Shown: positions 11,417 to 48,417 of the stretch, piece after piece
Layout of the letters: the number at the start of each line of letters is the position of its first letter
Position numbering within the stretch: the stretch's first letter is position 1
Assembly (NCBI GenBank): GCA_030141605.1
Contig: JAQGDQ010000534.1
Location: 62,001 to 126,000, forward strand
Direction of reading: 5' to 3'
DNA length: 64,000 bases
Origin: Tubiluchus corallicola
Taxonomy: Eukaryota > Priapulida > Priapulimorpha > Priapulimorphida > Tubiluchidae
Position numbers and translations under genes: made by a program
The notes under the pieces: model-generated
What the model was told of the DNA's origin: nothing
Database searches by the model: none
Seen by the model: the letters and a program-made list of their open reading frames with translations, nothing else

Positions 11417-12765
11417 ACAGGATGACATATTTATTATGAAGACACATACTTGCACTGGCTGAAAAAACTGGTCGTTAGCTACACAAGTTTGCCGCTATTC
11501 CATGCAAAAAGCTCTTCCATTTTTATGATTTTATAACTAAATACATGATTATGATACGTCAACTATTTTTAACAATAACAAAAAAGTGTAAATAAGGAGT
11601 GCAAAATAAAAAAACTTTTTGCTTAATTTAAGCAAATCAACTCAAATAGAAATATTTGCTTTCCTTACAATTGCGACAAAGTAGTGGAATACGTTTAAAT
11701 AGGGCTACTTACTACAACATTGGATTTTCAGGTGTGGCTTTTTTACTAAACCTTCGAAATTTGTGTCACAAAGATGATTAAACTGTATCAAACAACATTT
11801 GCGATGGATTGACTCTAGAGGCTTGGTTTTCATGCCAGGATTAGGAGCAGTCTCAAATGTGGATGAATTTCAGGGCATCAGAAATAAAATAACTCAATCG
11901 TTACATGTTGTTAGCAAAATTCTTGACAAAAACAATCACATAAGACGTAAGCCCATTCTTGTTGGCAGTTCAGCTTGTGAAGTTAAGACTGGCAACCCAG
12001 ATGAATTTGATTTTTTAGTTGTAGTACAACACGACAAAGATTTTACAGTGGAATATTTCATCAAAAACCACACGTTTCACAGTTCAGCTTGTGGAGGTAA
12101 AACTGGCCATACAATTGGGTTTGATGTTTTAGTTGTGGTTTAACAGCACAAAGATTTAACAGTGGAACATTTCATCAAAAACCACACGTTTGACAGATCA
12201 GCCTGTGGAGCTCAGATTGGCCATGCAGTTGGGTTTGATGTTTTAGTTGTGGTACAACAGCACAAAGATTTTACAGTGGAATATTTCATCAAAAACCACA
12301 CGTTTGTCAGTTCAGGTTGTGGAGGTAAGACCCGCCATACAGTTGGGTTTGATGTTTTAGTTGTGGTTTAACAGCACAAAGATTTTACAGTGGAACATTT
12401 CATCAAAAACCACATGCTTGACAGATCAGCTTGTGCAGCTAAGATTGGCCATGCAGTTGGGTTTGATGTTTTAGTTGTGGTACAACAGCACAAAGATTTT
12501 ACAGTGGAATATTTCATCAAAAACCACACGTTTGTCAGTTCAGGTTGCGGAGGTAAGACCGGCCATACAGTTGGGTTTGATGTTTTAGTTGTGGTTTAAC
12601 AGCACAAAGATTTTACAGTGGAACATTTCATCAAAAACCACATGCTTGACAGATCAGCTTCTGCAGCTAAGATTGGCCATGCAGTTGGGTTTGATGTTTT
12701 AGTTGTGGTACAACCGCACAACGATGTTACATTGGAATATTTCATCAAAAACCACACGTTGAATT
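11417..12765 (+). pseudogene. cGLR NTase-core cassette, unit 12, ending at the inversion junction
   Basis: Core frame about 11799-12143 with NPDEFD, then two longer open blocks of sub-repeats (12162-12371, 12390-12599). This is the largest sub-repeat run in the array. The last sub-repeat breaks off at ACACGTT|GAATTGCC, about 12,761, where the minus-strand gene begins in inverted orientation. Confidence 0.7.
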
Positions 12766-14193
12766 GCCAACAAGAATAGAATTACAACTTATGTGATCAT
12801 TTTTGTCAAGAATTTTGCTAACAGCATATATATCAATTGAGCTATTTTGGTCATCAAACCCAACTGCATGGCCAATCATAGCTACACAAGCTGATCTGTC
12901 AAGCGTGTGGTTTTTGATGAAATATCCCACTGTAAAATCTTTGCACTGTTGTACTTTAACTAAAACATCAAACCCAATTGCATGGCCAGTCTTAGCTCCA
13001 CAAGCTGAACTATGAAACGTGTGGTTTTTGATGAAATATTCCACTGTAAAATCTTTGTGCTGTTGAACCACAACTAAAATATCAAATTCATCTGCATTGC
13101 CAATCTTAACTCCACAAGCTGAACTGCCAACAAGAATAGGCTTACGTCTTATGTGATCATTTTTGTCAAGAATTTTGCTAACAGCATATAACAATTGAGC
13201 TATTTTGGTTCTAATGTCCTCAAATTCATCAACGTTTGAAACTGCTCCTAATCCTGGCATGAAAACCAAGTCATCCTTTGCAACACAAAACTTTGCATGT
13301 TGCTCTTGCCCCATTTGAAAGTACCAATAAGTAACTAGTGAACTTGCAATTTGTTTGTAATCTTGTTTCAATGCTTTTCCATCGGGTCGCCGGACGTACT
13401 TATCATAAACCGTTTCATGAGTATCATTTAACATTTCGCTCTGAACGCCTGCATCAATAAGGTATTTAACAATGTTTACACTTTCAGCTGACATGTGAGC
13501 ATTGTGACAAGCCAGATGAGTTAAACTATTTCCTCCAGCATTAACTTTGTTCACTATCTGCGTCACTACTTTGTCTGTATACCTCTCTAGCATATTTTCA
13601 TATAATAGTTTAAGAACATCTTGTCTACCTTGTATACATATGATGGAAATTGGTGTATAACCTTTACAGTTTTTTGCCAGAATGGCCGAGCCTGCAAAAA
13701 TCAAAATAGCTGCTAGATGAATACGTCCTTCCCACGCTGCCCAAAACAGCGTCGTATTGCCATCTTTGTCTGCGTGAAAAACATTTGCAGCTTTCTGAAG
13801 CAGAAAAACAATTGTTCCAAAATGCCGTTGCCTTGCTGTAGCGTGTAGAAGCGGATATCCGGCAACTGAAACGTAAGGGTCATCAATTTTAGCACCATGT
13901 TTAATTAACTCTTTCACTAGTTCAATGTGACCATCAACTGCTGGATACTGTATAAGTCGTACTTTGAACTTTCCCGGAATTCCATCAACTTCTGCACCAT
14001 GAACCAACAGCATTTCACAAAATTCGGTATTACCCTTTTTAGCTGTTATTGTTAAGGCCGACCATCCATTGTTTCTAATAAGACAGTTTGCTTCAACGCC
14101 CCGTACAGTGAGTTTCTGAAATAGAGAAGCATATCCCAAAAAACACGCTGTTTCTAGCGGAGTTGTTTCTTCGTAATTTTTGTGCAACGTCAT
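12745..14193 (-). CDS. Ankyrin-repeat protein fused to a truncated cGAS-like NTase core (ANK-cGLR)
   Basis: This single 482-codon open frame has about seven ankyrin repeats at residues 9-41, 42-74, 75-107, 111-143, 144-176, 177-208 and 220-258 (TPLETACFLGYA, NTTLFWAAWEGRIHLA, NSLTHLACHNAH). A linker follows, then an NTase start: KDDLVFMPG (307-314), helix VDEFEDIRTKIAQLL, and GSSACGVKIGNADEFDILVV with G356-S357, E369 and D371. In cGAS/Mab-21 proteins GS binds phosphates and the E-x-D pair binds Mg2+. The third catalytic acid and about 250 residues of the fold are missing. The frame instead runs through two 38-residue sub-repeats lacking the glutamate, then a third partial copy ending VGNSTCGF. 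A cyclic-dinucleotide synthase activity is therefore unlikely from this copy. No introns are seen. Homology of the motif is clear; function is inference. Confidence 0.75.
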   Translation of the reverse strand: MTLHKNYEETTPLETACFLGYASLFQKLTVRGVEANCLIRNNGWSALTITAKKGNTEFCEMLLVHGAEVDGIPGKFKVRLIQYPAVDGHIELVKELIKHGAKIDDPYVSVAGYPLLHATARQRHFGTIVFLLQKAANVFHADKDGNTTLFWAAWEGRIHLAAILIFAGSAILAKNCKGYTPISIICIQGRQDVLKLLYENMLERYTDKVVTQIVNKVNAGGNSLTHLACHNAHMSAESVNIVKYLIDAGVQSEMLNDTHETVYDKYVRRPDGKALKQDYKQIASSLVTYWYFQMGQEQHAKFCVAKDDLVFMPGLGAVSNVDEFEDIRTKIAQLLYAVSKILDKNDHIRRKPILVGSSACGVKIGNADEFDILVVVQQHKDFTVEYFIKNHTFHSSACGAKTGHAIGFDVLVKVQQCKDFTVGYFIKNHTLDRSACVAMIGHAVGFDDQNSSIDIYAVSKILDKNDHISCNSILVGNSTCGF

Positions 14194-14305
14194 CTGAATC
14201 TGATGTATTTCTAGTCATTGGTGAAACGCTTTCTATTTTTGCCCCACTGTTGAGTAATTCGTCCAAAAGCTCAGGCATGTTAAATCGCGTTGTAGCTTGT
14301 ATCAT
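14194..14305 (-). pseudogene. 5' part of the ANK-cGLR gene in a shifted frame
   Basis: The upstream frame reads NMPELLDELLNSGAKIES, the end of another ankyrin repeat, starting at an ATG at 14,305. It continues the main protein only if the frame changes between TSDSDD and HKNYEETTPLETA. No intron fits the short distance, so a small indel in the gene or the assembly is likely. Another ATG (MAEQDDTSY) lies a few codons upstream in a third frame and soon stops. Confidence 0.6.
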
Positions 14306-15490
14306 CTTGTTCAGCCATTTTGTCCCACTTGTATCGAAATAATATTTTATGTTTTAATCACAGTCTTTTCACAGTTTCGTTGTGCACACGGCCAGTTGCT
14401 ATAGGTCAAAGGTTAAGCATACCACAGCAGTGCAGTGTAATATCTACAGTTATGCAGATAGGTAGCCACTAGTAGCCAGTTAATAACGTCTCGGCTTCTG
14501 ACTAGTGGCTGGTAAACTGATCAGTAATTAACTCCTGCATTTCTTCCATAGTAACAATCAAAAACACTTTGCGCTGCAATCTGTTAGTCAGGTAACATGG
14601 AAAAAGCCAGAGTACTTGATTTGTATAGTACACACGACCTTTGGTCAAAATATCACACAAACAGCGTTATCTTAGGCCTCGGTTTATTTTCAAGCACGTG
14701 AACTTGTACTACAAATTAGAGTTTTGGTGAGTGATAATTCACAGTCGTGATCGTAGATATTTGTATATGTTACTGATCTTGGGACTGACCGTGTCACAGT
14801 CAAGTGGTGACAAGCAAATAAACAACGTAAACAAGAGCCGATTTCACTGAGTCAATGAACCAGGAACGCATAGCACAATTCATAATTTCTGCTACCTGTT
14901 TAATACCATTTCAACGTGGAAATCTGACGCAGTTTTTTTTTTAAATTTGTTTGTTTATATATTTACGCATTGGTGGCCATTACTGATTTTCAACAGTTGG
15001 TAATGCAGCACGAACTGTCACTGTGCAGATGTTCTAAAAATAGAAACATACTAAGGAGCAATAGTAAGTACTGTACGTGAAAAGGTCATATGTAACTATC
15101 AGTTCTAATAGTATTTAATTGTTCCAGTTCTCAGTTAGCCATTGTTCTTATGTGACAATATTTCGTTACTTGCTACAAATAAAATAATATTGAAGTAGCA
15201 TTTCTAAAAGCTGCTCATTAATCGATTCACCATCTATGTATTCTATGAACTCTTATTTTAGGACATAACATGCAACTCTATTGTATTAATAAAATTAGCA
15301 ATCATTACCAAAATTATATGATCCAGAAAACAATAAGAGAAACATCTTTGTATATTAATGAATACCAAGCAGTATTATGCACTTTGTTAAAATTAATGAT
15401 GTACTTTATGCACTAGAAAGGAAAGATTCTTTTTTCTGCAGAGAAGCACTGCTATGTATAGTGAATCATATATGCATTAACTTGCCATAG
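14306..15490. other. Intergenic, no gene recognised
   Basis: Follows the 5' end of the ankyrin gene. It contains a truncated M1-type MITE end (about 14,359-14,455) and unremarkable AT-rich sequence. A promoter for the minus-strand ankyrin gene would lie in the first few hundred bases, but no motif stands out. Confidence 0.5.
14359..14455 (-). mobile_element. M1 MITE fragment
   Basis: CAGTCTTTTCACAGTTTCGTTGTGCACACG followed by GGTCAAAGGTTAAGCATACC matches one end of the M1 family; the rest is missing. Confidence 0.6.
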
Positions 15491-15499
15491 GTACTTATC

Positions 15500-15975
15500 A
15501 ATCAATCAATCAATTTATTTCACTCCAGCAATACATATACAATACATCAACATACAATATTATTGAAGCAAAAAGAAACAGTATAGGTAAAAAAACGTTG
15601 GTGAAGTCAAATTAACCAAATAAAAGAGTTGCTGTATGACACCTTGAAAGCTTGGCTTGTCAACTGTCAAGGTGGCACAAATGAGTGAATGAAAGAATGG
15701 TTAGGGTTGGTAGACATGATGGAATGGAAAAAATAGTAAGATTAGGGATAGGAAGAAGGAAAAGAGGAGAAGAAGGTGGTACTTAGGTACTACTAATAAG
15801 CTTACTTTGCATTCTTATATTTACTGTGTAACATGTTTTGTTGTTTTATGTGTTTTTGTTTGTTAATCTGTTTGTTTATATACTACTAACTAACTGAACT
15901 GCACGTACATGTCTGTTGCAAGTATGTATGTTCAAATAAATGACAATAATAATGATAATAATAATAATTAGTATT
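15500..15975. mobile_element. Probable non-LTR retroelement tail remnants
   Basis: (ATCA)4 followed by ATTTATTTCACTCCAGC reads on the minus strand as an AATAAA-type end with an (ATTG)n tail. The right side (about 15,930-15,970) has AATAAATGACAATAATAATG, a plus-strand tail-like run. No coding part remains. Confidence 0.35.
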
Positions 15976-16071
15976 CATTACATTCTAAAATGCACCAATT
16001 TCAACTTTAAATTTAAATTTATTTTGTCTTTTATAGTCTTATAATAGCATCAGCTGCAAGTTAAAGTACTG

Positions 16072-16250
16072 TAATGTACCACCGGTCAAAGGACCGCTGG
16101 TCAAAAGCACACCAAACAAAGGACCACCGGTCAAAGGCACACCAAGCAAAGACAACTGGTCAAAGGATCACAGGTCAAAGAACCACCAGTCAAAGAACCA
16201 CAGGTCAAATTTACACCAAACAGAGGACCAATGGCCCAAAGGACCACCAA
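16072..16250 (+). repeat. GGTCAAAG-based short tandem repeat
   Basis: Degenerate repeats of GGTCAAAGGACCACC and GGTCAAAGCACACCAA. The open frame across them is low complexity and not taken as a gene. Confidence 0.6.
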
Positions 16251-16838
16251 ATGAAAATTAGCAGACTATGCAGATGGGAAGTGAAAAACCATTCCAGATA
16301 AATTTTGCTTTGCATTGAAATAATCATAATTATTTGTACAGTTAAAACAGTAAGAGTCTATATCATTAATTTTTCAGTTCCTTCTACTCACTAAGCCAAA
16401 CACTGTATTGACTAACCTGACAGGTGCGATCAATTTAAAAAAGTGTAACTTTGAAAATATTTAAAACATTTTTAAAATTCAAATTCTTAAAAACTTCTAA
16501 AATCTCTAAAAAGTTTAAAGTTTAACTTTACATATGTTTACTTTTATTTCTACTACTTTTTAATATACGAAATATATTTTAAATAAAAATAAAATGAAAA
16601 AATATAAGATGTTTACCAATCATTATTATTATCAACAAAAATTATCAGTCACACTTTATTAAATAAAATATTAAAAGTAAGTAAAAGTTGCAATTTCGCT
16701 CCAGTAGATGTCAGTTTCGAAGAACTATCCTTATAAATCTCACAATTTACAAAAAGCTACAACTCAGTTTACCAAAGATACTACAGCATGCTTCATCCTT
16801 TCAATGGTAAAGAACTGCCTGTGTAATAAACGACCAAT

Positions 16839-17300
16839 AAGCCTTTTCACAGTTCCAGCGATTGATGATGATCGTGAAAAGGTCAAAGGTTAAGTGTACC
16901 AGAGAACGCATTTGTGTACACTTGACAACGCCTCGCAGCCCATGCTCTTGTAATAGTAAAAGTCTTAACAGCTAGCACTTTACCTAGTTCATTTTTTGTC
17001 GTTCCCAAGCAAGATCCTGCTTGTAAATCACTCTACACACAGACTAATGCATAATTAAGTAAAGTCCACATAAAACAGCTGAACTTAATGAACTGATGAG
17101 CCAGATGGCTTTGCTTTAACTAATGCATAATTAAGTAAAGCCCATGTAAAACAACTGAAGTTACTGAACCAATGTGGCAGACGGCTTTGCTTTACCCACA
17201 CATCACGTGACGGTTATAGTTAAGACGGGTTACTGTGGTACACTAAATCTTTAACCTACAGCAACTGTGCATGCATACAAAGAAACTGCAAAAAGACTTA
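16839..17300 (+). mobile_element. M1 MITE copy
   Basis: A non-coding element with terminal inverted repeats AAGCCTTTTCACAGTT ... AACTGxxAAAAGxCTT. The conserved interior includes TTTAACAGCTAGC, AGCAAGATCCTGCT and TAATGCATAATTAAGTAAAG. Full copies elsewhere are about 390-460 bp. There is no ORF, so it is non-autonomous. Confidence 0.75.
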
Positions 17301-18170
17301 TTTGCATGAAACCTCTAGGCTGTATCATTTGTGCTGTTAAAACAGTTCAACTGTTAGCGAGAGCCATTAGCAAGAATTCAAATAATAAAAAGGAAGCAAC
17401 AATAGCTAAATATGTAGAAACAAGTTTATTAAAATGAAGAATTTAACACATATCTACAAGGTAAACACTACAATACACAAATCCTAAGCAAACGTGACAA
17501 GACAGTTGCTGTAATCTTCACTAGTCTTCAAAAAAGAAAGATTTCACAGTTTACATGTACAGTAAACTCTACGTATGTAGAAAATTGCAATCATTTTATT
17601 GTAAAACGTAGACAATGTTCACTTCAGTAACAAAATTGAACAAACAGTCATAAAGTTAGCAATATGATACTGTAGAAATTTTGTATTCTTCAACATTACT
17701 TTAACAGTAGAAAATTTGCCTCCTTTAACATTGCTGTCTCTAAATCAACTGAAACTTGCATGCCTGAGAGAATAAAGCTGTAATCACATGACCAGAGATT
17801 CAAGTTCCTATTGGAAGGTACAACATATTCATGCATACAGACCATAAATGGACAGGTCACCTATACTCTACAAATTACTAGTTAAACCAAAATCAAAGTC
17901 TACTTGGCTTCATTGATAGCAGAATAAAGATTATTGGTTTACAGAAAGCTGTGTTATAATTTTTCTCTATTTAAACTTGAATAAAAGAGTTAGAACCGGA
18001 ATTAAAGCACGAAATTAACAACCTAATTACTCTGATTAATGAATATCTATAAAAGCAAAAGGAAACAATATTTAGAAACAAAAATCAATATCTGACAAAC
18101 ATTGTACAATTAGAATAAAACAACGACTGTAGATGGCAGCATAGACTAATTCAGTACCTTTAGTGTAGTA
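17301..18170. other. Intergenic, nothing recognised
   Basis: AT-rich sequence downstream of the DSCAM-like gene and beyond its 3' end. No open frame with protein-like composition and no clear element ends. Confidence 0.5.
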
Positions 18171-18760
18171 GACTGACAATTAAATGGATCACATAATACT
18201 ACAATTGCGTACTCGGTGCAATAAGCGACAGCATAACTCAAATTTTCACCTAACTCAAAAATTTCAGCGAAATGGATGAAATCCTTTGCTTTTCCCACAA
18301 AAAAAACATTTAACTCAAAGCTTCGCCTAACTCAAATAAAAAAAATTATCCATTTTATCAAAATACATGTAATTTACTTCGCCCAACTCAAAAATGCAAT
18401 TTATACTCTAGAAAAATAAAAGTTTCGTACGGCTCAAAAACAGTATCGTCTTCCAGGAAAATTCTGATGTCTTACAAGTTGCCCCCTCCCCGATTATTTT
18501 CTCTGGAATTGGTCCTTCCGTGTTGTGTACGTGTCCTTTTGTAACATATAAAAAATCGTGTTTCACTACATAATTTGTTATTCTTTATGTAATTATCATC
18601 AAATCTCGTCGTTTATGCATAGAAGGGTTGACTTTCTGCCTTCTATTTAGCTCGCCATCTGGAGGAGGGGTTTAGAGTTTCTATGCTGGAAAATGGCCAA
18701 CATCGCCCAACTCAGTCCGGTTAGATTTGAGTTATGTGGAGTTTAGTGTATTACTGCTAA
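18170..18760. mobile_element. MITE-like element rich in AACTCAAA repeats
   Basis: Recurrent AACTCAAA across the block (CACCTAACTCAAA, GCCTAACTCAAA, GCCCAACTCAAA). It is bounded by CATAACTCAAATT on the left and GATTTGAGTTATGTGGAGTTTAGTG on the right, which form imperfect inverted ends related to the M6 family. Confidence 0.45.
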
Positions 18761-19505
18761 CCATCAGCTTGCTTTTCTTCTTAACTCCAGAAGAGACATC
18801 AGCCTTTTGAAGTTACTGCTCCACCTATTGGTGATGATTTCACACAATCACCTAGCTACTGATAAGTCCTGGACAAGCTTATGAATTTACGTGAAAGTGA
18901 TTATATGTCTGCGATTTCATTTGATAATTCTTAGGTTTTAAGAGCACTTAATGCTAATTAGAAAGTTAACGGGCATTGTAAATCGTGAATTCACACACAG
19001 AGGGCAGCAGCTATCTCTGATGAGCCTATGGGGCGAAAAAACTCAGTACACGTATAGGACGTAAAATTTTGAATCGTTTAATATTTTACTCTATGTTTAA
19101 AATAGTTATTACGTGTTTTTAGGTATTACGTTGTAAATATAGGCAAAACTATATTTACAACTAGTGGTGATCTATCGCATGGATATGGCCTACTTTGTCA
19201 TCTAGACACACACAAACTCATCATCGCATGAATATGGCCTACCTTGTCATCTAGACACACACAAACTCATCATAATTAGTATGATTAGTTACAAGAAGTG
19301 TTAATTGGCTAATTACTTCGTTTTCATAAAACACCATGACAAACGCGCGCTTTTGTCGTAAAAGCGAGCTGCTAGTTGACAAAAGTAAAACAATGCCACA
19401 TGCTGACTTGCCGCATGCTCCGGATTGTCTAAGCAAGTCAGGTTTTCCACACTTTACAAAATTTTAAACTAATTTTAAACAGTACTACCATCTTACAATT
19501 TAACA
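18761..19505. other. Presumed 3' flank of the DSCAM-like gene, with a short duplication
   Basis: Follows the terminal stop codon on the minus strand. It holds a direct duplication of about 50 bp (GGCCTAC-TTTGTCATCTAGACACACAC, about 19,185-19,268). No confident polyadenylation signal was found. Confidence 0.4.
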
Positions 19506-46399
<26,894 letters not shown>

Positions 46400-46614
46400 C
46401 TAGAGAAAATGTTTCAATGAACAGAAATGTTATTTTACTTGTGAAATATGCATAGCTCAATTCAGTAAGCAAGTTTAACTAAAGGTGAAAGATAATATCA
46501 GCATGAAAAATGAAGGACATGACTCGTCTATAAAGTTTATACATTAAGATTCTAAGATTTCACAACTCTTGTTGACTTATGAAACTCATAGCTTACAAAA
46601 TTTTTAAAATATGA

Positions 46615-48230
46615 GCATAAATAAATAATATATTAATGTGAAATATTATAAATATTAATAATATCAATAACAATACAATAACAATAAAAACCAATACAAA
46701 CAAATCACACACAAACTTAGATAAACATGAAAATTACAATAATAGTCTCCACCATTGCTGTCTTATGTGCGATGTAAATTTAGCATCGCTTATTAAAATT
46801 TTCTGGCACATTAAATTATCACTAGTATCAAATCTTTTCATTAAACTTAACACAGATTTTCTACGTAATACATCAAAATACATCACGTGAATTTCAACAC
46901 TCATCTCACGAGCACTGTAAAAATATGCATATCCAAAAAAATAATCTTTTTGATACATTGTGTGCAATTTTGAGTTTTAAGATATTACAATTATTAAAAT
47001 GTCCCCAGGTAGACATGCAATAGAATGTATTACAGTAAGCACTAAATAGATATATTTTAACATCAACAGAACAATAGCTGAATTTCTAATAAGTTGGTTT
47101 GTACGACAGTAGCATAAGGATCTTTGATTAACAATGTCAAGGTCATCTCGGTTATCATTTGAAATAATATGGCTCAAATAATTTTCATTATCACAGGTAC
47201 GTAAAACATTATTATCTAGTATGATGTTACCAAACATAAAATTTCTCAAAATATTTGAATTAACAGACATAAGTTTAGTTTTAGGTACATTGATTTTTAT
47301 GTCATACTGTTCAGCATACAATTTACACACATCTAGTAGTTGCTGTAGGGCTGTAATCGTTGTTGCTAACTAACAAACATCGTCAGCATACATCAGGTGG
47401 TTCATAACCATGTTTGAGACATTGCAACCAAGTTTGGTGGATAAAAGCTTAACACTTAGATCTTTAAAATAAAAATTAAAAAGAGAAGGTGACCGACATC
47501 TTGCCACCTTGGCGTACTCCATTTCCAATATTAGAAGTTGTAGACTGACTATGTCCCCACCTGACAGACATGCCTTGTTGCATGTAATAAATGTGAGCAA
47601 GCGGATTACAATATTCGGAATTGAAGTCTTTGTGAGTTTGAGAAAAAGTTTGAAGAAATTAACCCTATCAAATACCTTTGACAAGTCAATAAAAACAATG
47701 TGAACAGAGCTATCATGACTAACGTAGTAGTCAATGATCTCCTTTAATGTGTTTATGCAAATTTCGGTGCCAAGTTTTTCTGTAAAACAAAACTGATTAG
47801 GAGTTGTTGGAATATACTGTTTGTATCTGTTAAGTAATAAAATTTCGAATATTTTGCTGGCAACAGAAGCTAGTACAATTGGCCTATAGTTATTTGCATC
47901 CGTAATATCTTTATATTTATCCTTTACTAGAGGAATTAATATAGACATCATTAGCGATTCAGGAAGAAAGCCGTGAATCAAACACGAGCTAAATAACAAG
48001 GATAAATAAACCGGTAACATTGAGGAAGAATACTTAAAAAGTTCGACCTGTATACCATCAGGACCTGCAGATTTATGCAAGGTTAGTGTGCCGATTGCAT
48101 CTTGCACCTCTCTAACAGTAAACTTGGGTATAATATGCATATCTTCTGCAAGGGCCCGGTGCAGCTGCGCCTCCAGATTCCATTTATCAACCCAATTAAA
48201 AAGAACACGATGTGCTCCGCCCACATATTA
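46615..48230 (-). mobile_element. Non-LTR retrotransposon C, truncated and frameshifted
   Basis: The minus-strand frames at 47,370-48,224 and 46,977-47,330 encode a reverse transcriptase: SAGPDGIQVELFKY, TDANNYRPIVLASVASKIFE, VHIVFIDLSKVFDRVNF and the catalytic-type MYADDVC. The 3' end fades into AT-rich microsatellite sequence at 46,615-46,700. It differs clearly from elements A and B. The endonuclease part is missing. Confidence 0.8.
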
Positions 48231-48359
48231 CAAATGTTGTTTTCTCCTGTTATATTATTAATGTTAGAGGGAAGAGGAAGTTTAGAATTAGTTTCTTTCT
48301 TTATTGTTTTCTAAAACTGGTAGGAGTTGCAATGCATAAAGACGGTAGGCAATTTTGTC

Positions 48360-48369
48360 TGAAGAGAGA

Positions 48370-48417
<48 letters not shown>

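Larger units (their letters stand above)
310..11636. promoter_or_regulatory. Palindrome TTTGCTTAA-N-TTAAGCAAA in the array spacers
   Basis: A 19-bp inverted repeat with 9-bp arms and one central base sits in the spacer of essentially every unit, for example 310-328 (centre C) in unit 1, about 1400-1418 (centre T) in unit 2 and 11,618-11,636 in unit 12. Unit 7 has one arm change. The symmetry suggests a dimeric or homeodomain-type protein site, but function is not shown. Confidence 0.4.
111..12765 (+). repeat. Twelve-unit higher-order tandem array of cGAS-like NTase-core cassettes
   Basis: Twelve head-to-tail units begin at about 111, 1199, 2150, 2974, 4060, 4896, 5846, 6800, 7868, 9051, 10234 and 11417, each at a conserved ACAGGATGACATATTTATTA-type sequence. 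A unit has three parts: about 400 bp of AT-rich spacer with an acceptor-like TTGGATTTTTAG, about 240 bp encoding an LxxLVFMPGLGAVSN...GSSACG segment, and 114-bp sub-repeats. Unit lengths cluster near 824-836, 951, 1068-1088 and 1183 bp, so they differ by whole sub-repeats. The encoded GS-x(n)-DEFD motif matches the first part of the cGAS/Mab-21 NTase core, and the ankyrin gene at 12,745-14,305 carries the same segment. Most copies have stops or lack conventional starts, so the array is probably a set of decayed or cassette-like exons rather than twelve genes. Confidence 0.9.

Noticed and set aside
111-12765. Twelve functional cGLR genes
   Set aside because: Each unit encodes only the first part of the NTase fold, several carry early stops or have lost DEFD, and no conventional starts are present.
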